Positions 14,071-20,471 of a stretch of DNA of 20,471 nt are shown here, piece after piece (the first letter of the stretch is position 1; each line of letters begins with the position of its first letter). The DNA is from an uncultured Christensenellaceae bacterium (GTDB lineage: Bacteria > Bacillota > Clostridia > Christensenellales > UBA3700), in NCBI GenBank assembly GCA_910588015.1, contig CAJUOK010000003.1, positions 27,667 to 48,137 of the forward strand, read 5' to 3'. Both the position numbers and the translations under genes were made by a program. Under the pieces are notes generated by a model. That model saw nothing but the letters and a program-made list of their open reading frames with translations, was not told where the DNA came from and did no database searches.

Positions 14071-15348
14071 TTATTTTTTTCTCCATACTATAATATCATA
14101 TAAAGGTTTATATAATTTAAAACACTTTAAAACTTCGTTGCTAATATCTTGAATGGTCTTAATTTTAGGATTGTTGGGAGCAAAATGTCTTGCTAAGTAA
14201 GAGTATTTACCTTCGCAATCATATTTTTTTAAATAAGCCGCTAAATCGACGTCAGTATCGAAATTAAATTCAGGACAATCGGATATATGCCATACCAATC
14301 CGTGCCCTCTCATAGCTTGAGCTTGCAAATTTATCTTATCGGAAATCTGCTCCAAATTGTTTTTTAAATGATTTCTATCCCACGCTTCGTTTGGTACGGC
14401 AAAAAATAATAAGAGTTCAAATCCGTTATCATAAATATTAAACTGCAAGCACGCGTGTTTAGTAAAACTTTCATAGCTCTCTTTAAATCCGTCTCCAAAA
14501 TAAATCTCTTCTTTTTTCTTACCGTAACGCACTCCCATCCACTCGACTTTAAAATTATTAAATTGATTGGGGAAAGTCGACGACGTAATTTTATTTTTAT
14601 CCCAATGTGCATAAAGATTAAGTTTATTTATATCTTCTTGAACTCTATTGTGTATTGCCATCAGCTTATCCTTTACAACCTTGCGTTGAGCGCTTAAATC
14701 GGAAGTATTTTTACGGATATTTCTAAGGAAAAAAGTCTCATAATCTGCATATTTAAAATAAAAATCCTCAAGGTCATATTCATTTTCCGTGAATGCGTCG
14801 TCCTTGTTTTCAAAAGTCTTAATCTTATTTTTCAATCTCTTTATTTCACACAATTCAGCTTCTTGACTTTTGTAAAAGTTAATATATTCGTCTGTTACTT
14901 CGTCTGTTTCTGATAAGCAAAATTTAATAAAATTTTCTACTTGAACTATCTCTTCCTCCGACGGCTTGGATATTCTATCGAATTCTATATTTCTATCAAA
15001 ACCTCCGTCTGTAAGGTTTGAAGAACCGAATATCATTAAATTATCAGTTTCTCCTTTCAAATAATAGACCTTTGAATGAAAAAGTCTTCCTCCTTTTGAT
15101 ATTCGAACATTTGCAATTTTATTAAGACGAGTAAGAATATCGGCAGGACGGTCATAGGAAAACTCTGTCGACAAACAAACGCAAACCTTGTCTTTTTTAA
15201 CATTATGAACGTTGATAAGTTTTTCTAAAATATCTACCCCATCGTTAGACAAATACGCAGTGGCAATAAATATTTCTTTAATATTGTCTACGCTGTATAG
15301 CTTGTCTTCCAATTCATAACCGCAATTATTTTTATCCCAATAAAACAT
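14071..15348 (-). CDS. PLD-family nuclease-like protein with unassigned C-terminal region (425 aa)
   Basis: Residues 1-160 form a single phospholipase-D-type domain. It has H91-S-K93 and then GSSN (N111) with TDGGFDRNIEF (E122): the H-x-K, N, E arrangement of HKD nucleases, which pair two subunits to form one active site (as in BfiI-type restriction enzymes). A charged helix rich in Lys and Glu follows (about 160-185). The region from 225 to 425 is unassigned, with W-rich segments such as VEWMGVRYGKKKEEIYFGDG and GLVWHISDCPEF; it could be a DNA-recognition or regulatory domain. AAGGAGG sits 5 nt before the ATG, a strong site. No methyltransferase or helicase is adjacent. It is richer in A and T than asnS. 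A defence or DNA-processing role is inferred from the family; the substrate is unknown. Confidence 0.82.
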   Translation of the reverse strand: MFYWDKNNCGYELEDKLYSVDNIKEIFIATAYLSNDGVDILEKLINVHNVKKDKVCVCLSTEFSYDRPADILTRLNKIANVRISKGGRLFHSKVYYLKGETDNLMIFGSSNLTDGGFDRNIEFDRISKPSEEEIVQVENFIKFCLSETDEVTDEYINFYKSQEAELCEIKRLKNKIKTFENKDDAFTENEYDLEDFYFKYADYETFFLRNIRKNTSDLSAQRKVVKDKLMAIHNRVQEDINKLNLYAHWDKNKITSSTFPNQFNNFKVEWMGVRYGKKKEEIYFGDGFKESYESFTKHACLQFNIYDNGFELLLFFAVPNEAWDRNHLKNNLEQISDKINLQAQAMRGHGLVWHISDCPEFNFDTDVDLAAYLKKYDCEGKYSYLARHFAPNNPKIKTIQDISNEVLKCFKLYKPLYDIIVWRKK

Positions 15349-15465
15349 TTATCCTCCTTATTTTCCCATTTTTTATAGGAACTTATAAAACTTTTTATAT
15401 TTTTCAATATATTTTACATAATAAAAGAATTTAAATATCTAACACTCTCAATCTGTCCGTAAAAT

Positions 15466-15529
15466 CGTAAGGAGCGAAGCGACGGCATAGCGAGCAAGCA
15501 GTTGCGTCTCGTGCGAACGTCAATGACAT
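15466..15529. repeat. 64-nt dispersed repeat, right inverted copy
   Basis: Reverse complement of 8921-8984 with two mismatches. It lies 117 nt upstream of the nuclease gene start. The gene-free stretch 15349-15785 also contains a GAGCGAAGTCGAAAAATC-type motif (about 15587-15604), the AGACC palindrome at 15626-15652 and the hairpin at 15720-15761. Apart from these it is AT-rich, and I saw no clear promoter for the nuclease gene. Confidence 0.9.
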
Positions 15530-15625
15530 TGGAGTAAATCAACATTTTTTCTTATGTCATATGGAGCGTAATTTTCTGTCATTTTGAGCGAAGTCGAAAA
15601 ATCTAATCTGTATAAAAAGCGGACG

Positions 15626-15652
15626 AGACCTCTCCACTACGGTCGAGGTGAC
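15626..15652. repeat. Short dispersed palindrome, second copy
   Basis: AGACCTCTCCACTACGGTCG followed by AGGTGAC. It matches 17906-17932 except for one base (ACTACGG against ACTTCGG). Confidence 0.8.
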
Positions 15653-15719
15653 GGAGCGAGCATCACTGTTCGGTCTGTCAGCGCCTGTTTTAAATTTAGG
15701 AAAAGCGAGCATATTTTGT

Positions 15720-15761
15720 AACGTAAAAACAGAAGGGCGTGTATCCCTTCTGTTTTACGTT
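15720..15761. terminator. Strong hairpin downstream of tRNA-Thr (likely terminator)
   Basis: AACGTAAAAACAGAAGGG (15720-15737) pairs with CCCTTCTGTTTTACGTT (15745-15761): 17 pairs with one bulged A. Read on the minus strand, T-rich sequence at the base of the stem (TGTTTTTACG) fits an intrinsic terminator for the tRNA transcript. A smaller hairpin, GCTC-TTGC-GAGC with a following CTTTTCT on the plus strand, lies at about 15764-15782. Confidence 0.7.
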
Positions 15762-15785
15762 CCGCTCTTGCGAGCCTTTTCTGTC

Positions 15786-15861
15786 TGGAGCTACTGGCCA
15801 GATTCGAACTGGCGACCTGTTCATTACGAGTGAACTGCTCTACCTGCTGAGCCACAGTAGC
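15786..15861 (-). tRNA. tRNA-Thr, anticodon CGT
   Basis: The acceptor stem GCTACTG pairs perfectly with CAGTAGC; the CCA is encoded. The D arm contains GGCTCAGCAGGTAGAGC. The anticodon stem GTTCA/TGAAC closes the loop CTCGTAA, so the anticodon is CGT (reads ACG). The T arm is CCAG-TTCGAAT-CTGG. The base before CCA is T. It lies 105 nt after the stop of asnS on the same strand but has a consensus promoter of its own. Confidence 0.95.
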
Positions 15862-15866
15862 ATATT

Positions 15867-15883
15867 GCGGCTTAATTAGCCGC
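15867..15883 (-). other. Small hairpin in the tRNA-Thr leader
   Basis: GCGGCT-TAATT-AGCCGC forms a 6-bp stem ending 5 nt upstream of the tRNA 5' end. It would lie in the precursor removed by RNase P. Confidence 0.5.
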
Positions 15884-15917
15884 GATAATATAATAATTAA
15901 CGTCAAAAGACTTAATT

Positions 15918-15946
15918 ATTATACTATCCTTTTCGCTGTCTGTCAA
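15918..15946 (-). promoter_or_regulatory. Consensus promoter of tRNA-Thr
   Basis: On the minus strand, TTGACA (15946-15941), a 17-nt spacer and TATAAT (15923-15918). Both boxes are perfect. A 12-bp inverted repeat, TATAATAATTAA (15889-15900) and TTAATTATTATA (15912-15923), includes the -10 box and the expected start site near 15911. Confidence 0.85.
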
Positions 15947-15966
15947 CGACTTAAACGCGTAAATTT

Positions 15967-17361
15967 TTAAAAGTCTGCATTGCCCGTAGTACGCGCAAAA
16001 GGAATAACGTCTCTGATGTTTTGCATACCCGTCAAATACATAATCAATCTTTCGAATCCCAGTCCGTAACCTGCGTGTTTTACTCCGCCGTAACGTCTCA
16101 AATCGAGATACCACCAATAATCTTCTTCGCGAAGTCCCAATTCCTTGATACGTTCTACAAGCAAATCGAGTCTTTCTTCTCTCTGACTGCCGCCTATTAT
16201 CTCGCCCACGCCGGGAACTAGCAAATCAACTGCCGCAACAGTCTTGCCGTCGTCGTTGAGACGCATATAGAAAGCCTTGATATCCTTTGGATAATCGGTG
16301 ACGAATACGGGCTTGTTGAAAATCTTTTCGGTGAGGTATCTTTCGTGCTCCGTCTGAAGGTCAGCGCCCCAGTATACGGGGAATTGGAATTCGTCCTTGT
16401 GTTCTTCAAGCAATTTGATAGCCTCGGTATAAGTTACCGTCGCGAAATCGCTCTCTACGATACCTTGCAGACGTTCAATAAGTCCTTTGTCCATAAAGTT
16501 GTTAAAAAACGCCATTTCTTCGGGACACTTCTCCAACACATCTTTTATGACGTATTTTACCATATCTCTCGCCAAATTCATATCGTCTTTGAGGTCGGCA
16601 AAAGCAATCTCGGGTTCTATCATCCAAAATTCTGAAGCGTGGCGGTTAGTATAACTTCTTTCTGCTCTGAACGTCGGTCCAAAGGTATAGACGTTCTTAA
16701 AAGCCAAAGCAAAACATTCGGCATTGAGCTGTCCGCTGACGGTAAGTCCTGCCGACTTGCCGAAAAAGTCCTTGGAATAATCTATCTCGCCCGATTTGGT
16801 CTTTGGAGGTTGATTCATATCCAAAGTCGTAACTCTGAACATTTCGCCCGCGCCTTCGCAGTCGCTCGTTGTAATGAGCGGCGTGTTGACGTATATAAAA
16901 TTACGCGAAGCAAAGAAAGCGTGTATTGCCTGCGCTGCGACAGACCTCACTCTGAATACCGCTTGGAAGGTGTTGGCTCTCGGTCTCAAATGCGCTATTT
17001 CGCGCAGATACTCCATCGTATGTCTCTTTTTCTGCAGCGGATAAGTGGGAGAAGACGTAGCTTCTACCTCTATACTGCTTGCCTTGATTTCATACGGCTG
17101 TTTCATTCCCGGAGTAAGCACAAGCGTACCGACCACGCTCAAACCTGCGCCTACGTTTTGGGCGATGACGTTCTTATAATTGTCAAGCGCGCTTTCGTCG
17201 GCGATAATCTGCGTAGATTTAAAATAAGTGCCGTCGTTGAGTTCGATAAAAGCAAAAGTCTTGCTATCTCTTATCGTCCTAACCCAACCGCAAACGCTTA
17301 CTTCTCGGTCTGCGTATTTTTCAAAGTTTTGCGCCAATTCTTTTAAAGAAATCTTTGCCAT
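15967..17361 (-). CDS. asnS: Asparaginyl-tRNA synthetase
   Basis: Attaches asparagine to tRNA-Asn using ATP. The N-terminal OB-fold binds the anticodon (about 10-100, VSVCGWVRTIRDSKTFAFIE). The class II catalytic core follows: motif 2 is FRAERSYTNRHASEFWMIEP (about 229-248) and motif 3 is GYGLGFERLIMYLTGMQNIR (about 430-450). The C-terminus is RTTGNADF. Length of 464 residues is normal for AsnS. I chose the ATG at 17361 because AGAGGTGG precedes it at a workable distance; an in-frame GTG at 17367 sits inside that site. There is no T-box-like leader: the 5' region is short and AT-rich. The tRNA-Thr gene lies downstream with no terminator in between, so part of the asnS transcript may read into it. 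Confidence 0.95.
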   Translation of the reverse strand: MAKISLKELAQNFEKYADREVSVCGWVRTIRDSKTFAFIELNDGTYFKSTQIIADESALDNYKNVIAQNVGAGLSVVGTLVLTPGMKQPYEIKASSIEVEATSSPTYPLQKKRHTMEYLREIAHLRPRANTFQAVFRVRSVAAQAIHAFFASRNFIYVNTPLITTSDCEGAGEMFRVTTLDMNQPPKTKSGEIDYSKDFFGKSAGLTVSGQLNAECFALAFKNVYTFGPTFRAERSYTNRHASEFWMIEPEIAFADLKDDMNLARDMVKYVIKDVLEKCPEEMAFFNNFMDKGLIERLQGIVESDFATVTYTEAIKLLEEHKDEFQFPVYWGADLQTEHERYLTEKIFNKPVFVTDYPKDIKAFYMRLNDDGKTVAAVDLLVPGVGEIIGGSQREERLDLLVERIKELGLREEDYWWYLDLRRYGGVKHAGYGLGFERLIMYLTGMQNIRDVIPFARTTGNADF

Positions 17362-17401
17362 AACCACCTCTGCTTGCTTATATTATATATCTATATACTA
17401 T

Positions 17402-17430
17402 AATATAGCATAATGCAAATTAAAAAACAA
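17402..17430 (-). promoter_or_regulatory. Candidate promoter of asnS
   Basis: Minus-strand TTGTTT (17430-17425), 17 nt, then TATATT (17407-17402) with an upstream TGC giving an extended -10. It leaves a leader of about 35 nt before the ATG. Confidence 0.5.
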
Positions 17431-17493
17431 ACACTTTTTGACAAAAGATATATATTTCTCATTTGCGCTTTTCCAAAAATTAAAGTATTAAGT

Positions 17494-17932
17494 GGCGCGC
17501 GTCATTACCTAATAAATATGGAATTACTTTGTTTTCTAAAATAATTCTATAACGAACGGTTGGACTTCGCCCTACCGACCAAACGAAAATGTCGCTACGC
17601 TCCATTTTGTCGGTACTTAGAAGATTGTATGAGATTTCTCCACTTCGGTCGAAATGACAGATAATATGTTAACATTTCAATGTCATTTCGACTGGAAGGC
17701 AGTGTAATGGAGAAATCTAATCCGTTTTTTATATGGATTAGACCTCTCGACTTCGGTCGAGGTGACGGGGCGCGCGTCACAACCTAAAGATACGCAATGA
17801 CTTTGGCAAGCAAAGTAATTGCTAGACGAACGGTTGGACTTCGCCCTACCGACCAAACGAAAATGTCGCTAAGCTCCATTTTGTCGGTACTTATTTAAAA
17901 GGAAGAGACCTCTCCACTTCGGTCGAGGTGAC
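17494..17932. repeat. Tandem duplication of a composite intergenic repeat (about 275-nt period)
   Basis: Two units follow one another. Each begins with GGCGCGCGTCA..ACCTAA (17494-17512 and 17769-17787), then after about 40 nt carries a 68-nt block (17552-17619 and 17826-17893) identical except for one base. The first unit continues with a TTTCTCCACTTCGGTCGAAA motif (17631-17659) and an AGACC palindrome (17740-17766); the second ends with another AGACC palindrome (17906-17932). Within the 68-nt block, ACCGAC and AAAATG pair with CATTTT and GTCGGT, so each copy can fold. No credible ORF lies in 17440-18120; the remainder (17933-18085) is AT-rich and featureless. Confidence 0.88.
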
Positions 17933-18089
17933 ATATTGATTCTGTCACTTTGACATAATTAAAGATTTAAATCCGCTTATTTTAGTTGTTATATATTGTA
18001 AAATATACAAAATAATCGACCTATATCGCAAATTTTTGTAAGATTTCTGCAAATTTTACATTTTAATAAATATTTTTTGAAAATAGGTA

Positions 18090-18118
18090 TTGATTTCGCA
18101 AAAAATATATTGTATAAT
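18090..18118 (+). promoter_or_regulatory. Promoter of the 6S RNA gene
   Basis: TTGATT (18090-18095), 17-nt spacer, TATAAT (18113-18118). The predicted start, 18125, coincides with the first base of the RNA closing stem. Confidence 0.8.
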
Positions 18119-18124
18119 TTAGAT

Positions 18125-18290
18125 ACACAAACGAGTAGCACATTGTACCGCACTCTTGAATAGGGAATCCGGAGTTGGAAGTCGGCTGGCGCGCCTTACC
18201 GCATAGGCGGTTGAAGGATTACAAAAAACTTACACAGGATACCCACCTGCTACAAAGCGGGTTCAGACTGGCGCTCGCTTGTGTAATACG
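18125..18290 (+). ncRNA. ssrS: 6S RNA
   Basis: 6S RNA binds RNA polymerase holoenzyme by mimicking an open promoter and lowers transcription in stationary phase. The closing stem is visible: ACACAAACGAG (18125-18135) pairs with CTCGCTTGTGT (18274-18284) with one A/C mismatch. Near the 3' side, CACCTGCTACAAAGCGGGTT followed by CAGACTGGCGCTCGC resembles the conserved E. coli segment CACCTTGAACCAAGGGTTCA. The apical hairpin is ACCGC-ATAG-GCGGT (18198-18211). A promoter and a terminator flank it exactly, giving a primary transcript of about 190 nt, the usual size. No ORF competes for the region. The identification rests on recalled motifs and overall shape, not on a covariance search; the mature 3' end is approximate. 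Confidence 0.83.
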
Positions 18291-18316
18291 AAAACGGCTC
18301 TTTTAGGAGCCGTTTT
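18291..18316. terminator. Bidirectional terminator after 6S RNA and the LRR gene
   Basis: AAAACGGCTC (18291-18300) pairs with GAGCCGTTTT (18307-18316) around a 6-nt loop. The stem ends in TTTT on either strand, so it can end both the 6S transcript and the convergent leucine-rich-repeat gene, whose stop codon is 18 nt away. Confidence 0.85.
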
Positions 18317-18333
18317 GCATTTAATCAAATTTA

Positions 18334-20471
18334 TTACTGTTCAATTTTATATCCCCATATTACGGGACAGTCGCTCGAATTCCAATCATTACTCCAATTA
18401 TACGGTTTGCTCACAGCTTCGCAATATACCGTCAATTTATCGCAATCTTGGAATGCGTTGTAACCGATATAACTAACATTTTTGGGAATTATTATGCTCG
18501 TCAGCTCGCCGCAGCCGGCAAATGCTGAATGTATTATCTGATTGACGCTGACGGGTATATTTATGCGTCGCAAATTTTTACATCCAAAGAATGTCTTTGA
18601 CTCTATACTTGTTACGCTGTCGGAAATTTGCACTTCCGTCAAGCTTTCGCACCCTATGAATACGTTTTGCCTTAAATACGTCACTTCAACGGGCAGAGTA
18701 ATTTGCGTAACCAATTCCCCATTCAAATACAGATTGCGAGCATAATACAACGGATTCGCTTCCTCGTCTATAAAATTGATTTTGCACCATTCAGCCAAAT
18801 CGGTTATATGTACCGCCTTAAGTCCGCTGCAATTTTTGAAGGCTTCGTTTCCTATAACAGTAATGCTGTCGGGAATTTGTATACTTGTTATTTTGCTGCA
18901 TTCGTAAAAAGCGTAATAGTTGATTCTTGTCACCGCATAGCTTTTTTCTTGATATACTATATTGCTTGCTATAACTATGTCTCCGCTCAACGAAATCGAC
19001 TGCAGACGGCAAACCGAAACAATTCCTTCGTCGTCCAAGACGTATTGAATTCCGTTTTCATCCAAGAAGTATTTATTTCCGTCTGTGGCAAAGTTGCTGT
19101 TGTCGCAATCCCATATTACTGGTAGCGAAGCGCACCACCTATAGTTCCAGCCTTCCGGTCTAGCTTTTGCCTTACAGCGTATTACCAACACGCCGCTGCT
19201 AGAAAATACATATTCGCCCATCGTCGTCACGTTTTGAGGAATTACAATGCTGTTCAAACGCTCGCATCCATAGAACGCGTAGCTCCCTATATCCGTTATG
19301 TTCTTCGATAACGTCAAATTCCCAATATCTTTGCGGTTTCTAAATGCGTTGACGGTAATAGCGGTAACATTATATCCGTTGATAACGTCGGGAATGACAA
19401 CGTTACAGTCGGTACCGCAATAGCCTGTGATTTTCATAGCTTTGTTTTTCGTCAAGCCCCATTTTAAGCCGCTTTCGGTAACTCCGTAATCGTTGCAATT
19501 CCAAATTACCGGTCTATTGGAGTCATTCCAATCGTCAATCCAACCGCTGGGTTTGGAGGCGGCTTGGCAATAGACTGACAAAGAGATGCAACTTCTGAAC
19601 GCGTACCTCTCGATATTCTTTACGCTTTCCGGCACGTTTACGCTCTGCAAATTAATACATTTATCAAAGGCATAAGCGCCTATTTTCGTCAAGCCGTCAG
19701 GCAATACTACGCTTGTAATATCTCTGTTTTCTGCGAAAACGCCGCCTAAAGACGCGACTTCCAAACCGTCTATTTTATCGGGAACGACCACTTGAGTTTC
19801 AGCTCCCTTATAGTTTGTCAAATGGATTTTGCCGTTGTGAACAGAATAATCGAATCTCGCGTCGGAGGTGACGTTGTTATATCCCCACACCACGGGCGCG
19901 CCGTAATAGTTCCAACTGCTGCTCCAACCTGCGGGCTGACTGCTTGCTTCGCAATATACCGTCAGATTATCGCAACCTTTGAATACTTCATAACCCATAT
20001 ATCTTACGCTGTCGGGTATCTCTATTCTCGTCAATTTGTAATATCCGCTGAATGCACGACCGTCAATACTGTCTCCTCCGTTTATAACGACGCTTTGCAA
20101 GTTATCGCTCGGTATCAAGGATATTGCCTTCGTGGGTATCTCTGCTTTTGTAATATTCTTGCAATAATCTTTGAATACGCCGCTTGCGATATTTTGCGCG
20201 CCTTCTTGAATACAAACGCTCTCAATAGCCTCGCAATAGCTAAAGGCTTTAGCTGAGACGGAAGTCACTTCCTTTTGCAACTCCACTTCTTTGAGCGACT
20301 TACACCTGTCAAACGCGTAATCTGCAATATCTCCGTTGATTACCGTCACTTTCTCAAGCGACCTTATGTTGGGCAAATAGGAAATAATCGACGCAGGTAT
20401 CTTAGCATATTGCAAATTTGTAACGCTGCTGAAAACGCCCGGATTAAAAGTCTCCAATTGCAATTCGTCTT
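18334..20471 (-). CDS. BspA-like leucine-rich-repeat surface protein, 5' end outside the window
   Basis: At least 711 residues are in frame and the frame stays open at the right edge, so the N-terminus and any signal peptide are missing; a TTG at 20463 is not a convincing start. The repeats are of the BspA/LRR_5 type with units such as LTSIIIPKNVSYIGYNAFQD and RRINIPVSVNQIIHSAFAGC, where IP..V..I...AF..C recurs. These form solenoids in cell-surface adhesins of gut bacteria. Interrupting them, a Trp-rich motif occurs four times, each of the form xCxAxxxPxxWxxxWxxxxxPVIW (one reads PVVW); the last copy ends the protein (CPVIWGYKIEQ). No LPXTG, SLH or membrane anchor is seen at the C-terminus, so attachment must come from the missing part or by another route. 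Family call very secure; ligand unknown. Confidence 0.93.
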   Translation of the reverse strand, partial: DELQLETFNPGVFSSVTNLQYAKIPASIISYLPNIRSLEKVTVINGDIADYAFDRCKSLKEVELQKEVTSVSAKAFSYCEAIESVCIQEGAQNIASGVFKDYCKNITKAEIPTKAISLIPSDNLQSVVINGGDSIDGRAFSGYYKLTRIEIPDSVRYMGYEVFKGCDNLTVYCEASSQPAGWSSSWNYYGAPVVWGYNNVTSDARFDYSVHNGKIHLTNYKGAETQVVVPDKIDGLEVASLGGVFAENRDITSVVLPDGLTKIGAYAFDKCINLQSVNVPESVKNIERYAFRSCISLSVYCQAASKPSGWIDDWNDSNRPVIWNCNDYGVTESGLKWGLTKNKAMKITGYCGTDCNVVIPDVINGYNVTAITVNAFRNRKDIGNLTLSKNITDIGSYAFYGCERLNSIVIPQNVTTMGEYVFSSSGVLVIRCKAKARPEGWNYRWCASLPVIWDCDNSNFATDGNKYFLDENGIQYVLDDEGIVSVCRLQSISLSGDIVIASNIVYQEKSYAVTRINYYAFYECSKITSIQIPDSITVIGNEAFKNCSGLKAVHITDLAEWCKINFIDEEANPLYYARNLYLNGELVTQITLPVEVTYLRQNVFIGCESLTEVQISDSVTSIESKTFFGCKNLRRINIPVSVNQIIHSAFAGCGELTSIIIPKNVSYIGYNAFQDCDKLTVYCEAVSKPYNWSNDWNSSDCPVIWGYKIEQ

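Noticed and set aside
15637..15906. ORFs on both strands over tRNA-Thr (peptides such as VAQQVEQFTRNEQVASSNLA and WPDSNWRPVHYE)
   Set aside because: These are the usual peptides obtained by translating a tRNA gene and its complement; the tRNA is complete and has a promoter.
17368..17440. Possible T-box riboswitch upstream of asnS
   Set aside because: The leader is only about 35 nt from the best promoter and has no T-box sequence or antiterminator; T-boxes need about 200 nt or more.
17494..17932. CRISPR array
   Set aside because: Only two long repeat units of about 275 nt and no short regular repeat-spacer pattern; no cas genes nearby.
18125..18290. SRP RNA, tmRNA or a riboswitch instead of 6S RNA
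   Set aside because: No SRP Alu/S-domain GGAA-loop motif, no tmRNA alanine acceptor or tag frame, and no adjacent downstream gene on the same strand for a riboswitch; the long closing stem and 3' motif fit 6S.

Overview
The window looks like a chromosome segment of a low-GC Firmicute, most likely an uncultured, gut-type member of the Clostridia. The signs are AAGGAG-type ribosome binding sites, consensus TTGACA/TATAAT promoters, a Firmicutes-style 6S RNA, a BspA-like leucine-rich-repeat surface protein, an NSS/SNF symporter and a Clostridia-type large serine recombinase. There are no rRNA genes, CRISPR arrays or transposase genes in it. The taxonomic call is an inference from gene content.

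Region 1 (1-4317) looks like the end of an integrated element. A minus-strand cluster encodes a DUF4097 lipoprotein, two tiny zinc-ribbon proteins and a 75-residue unknown. It is divergent from a MerR-family regulator, with a consensus promoter and two palindromes between them. A terminator and a 184-nt nested palindrome follow, then a large serine recombinase. The 3' end of the recombinase frame runs antisense through the terminator and body of a tRNA-Leu(GAG) gene, so the element junction is probably there.

Region 2 (4318-8880): a DUF11-repeat protein without a signal peptide is followed, in another frame, by a short ORF that completes its second repeat and ends in a cysteine cluster. This is either a frameshifted gene or a coupled pair. 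A bidirectional terminator separates it from a convergent two-gene operon encoding a DUF4091 putative glycosidase and an NSS sodium symporter.

Region 3 (8921-15529): two inverted copies of a 64-nt repeat (62 of 64 identical) bracket an accessory block. It holds a 1498-residue DUF4132 protein, a 105-residue small protein that overlaps it by 7 nt and may be ubiquitin-like, and a single-HKD PLD-family nuclease. The DUF4132 operon promoter has its -10 box inside a perfect 10-bp inverted repeat. This is the most likely place for an undescribed system.

Region 4 (15720-20471): tRNA-Thr(CGT) with its own consensus promoter and a strong hairpin downstream, asnS, about 450 nt of duplicated intergenic palindromic repeats, a 6S RNA gene with promoter and terminator, and the 3' part of a large leucine-rich-repeat surface protein that continues past the right edge.
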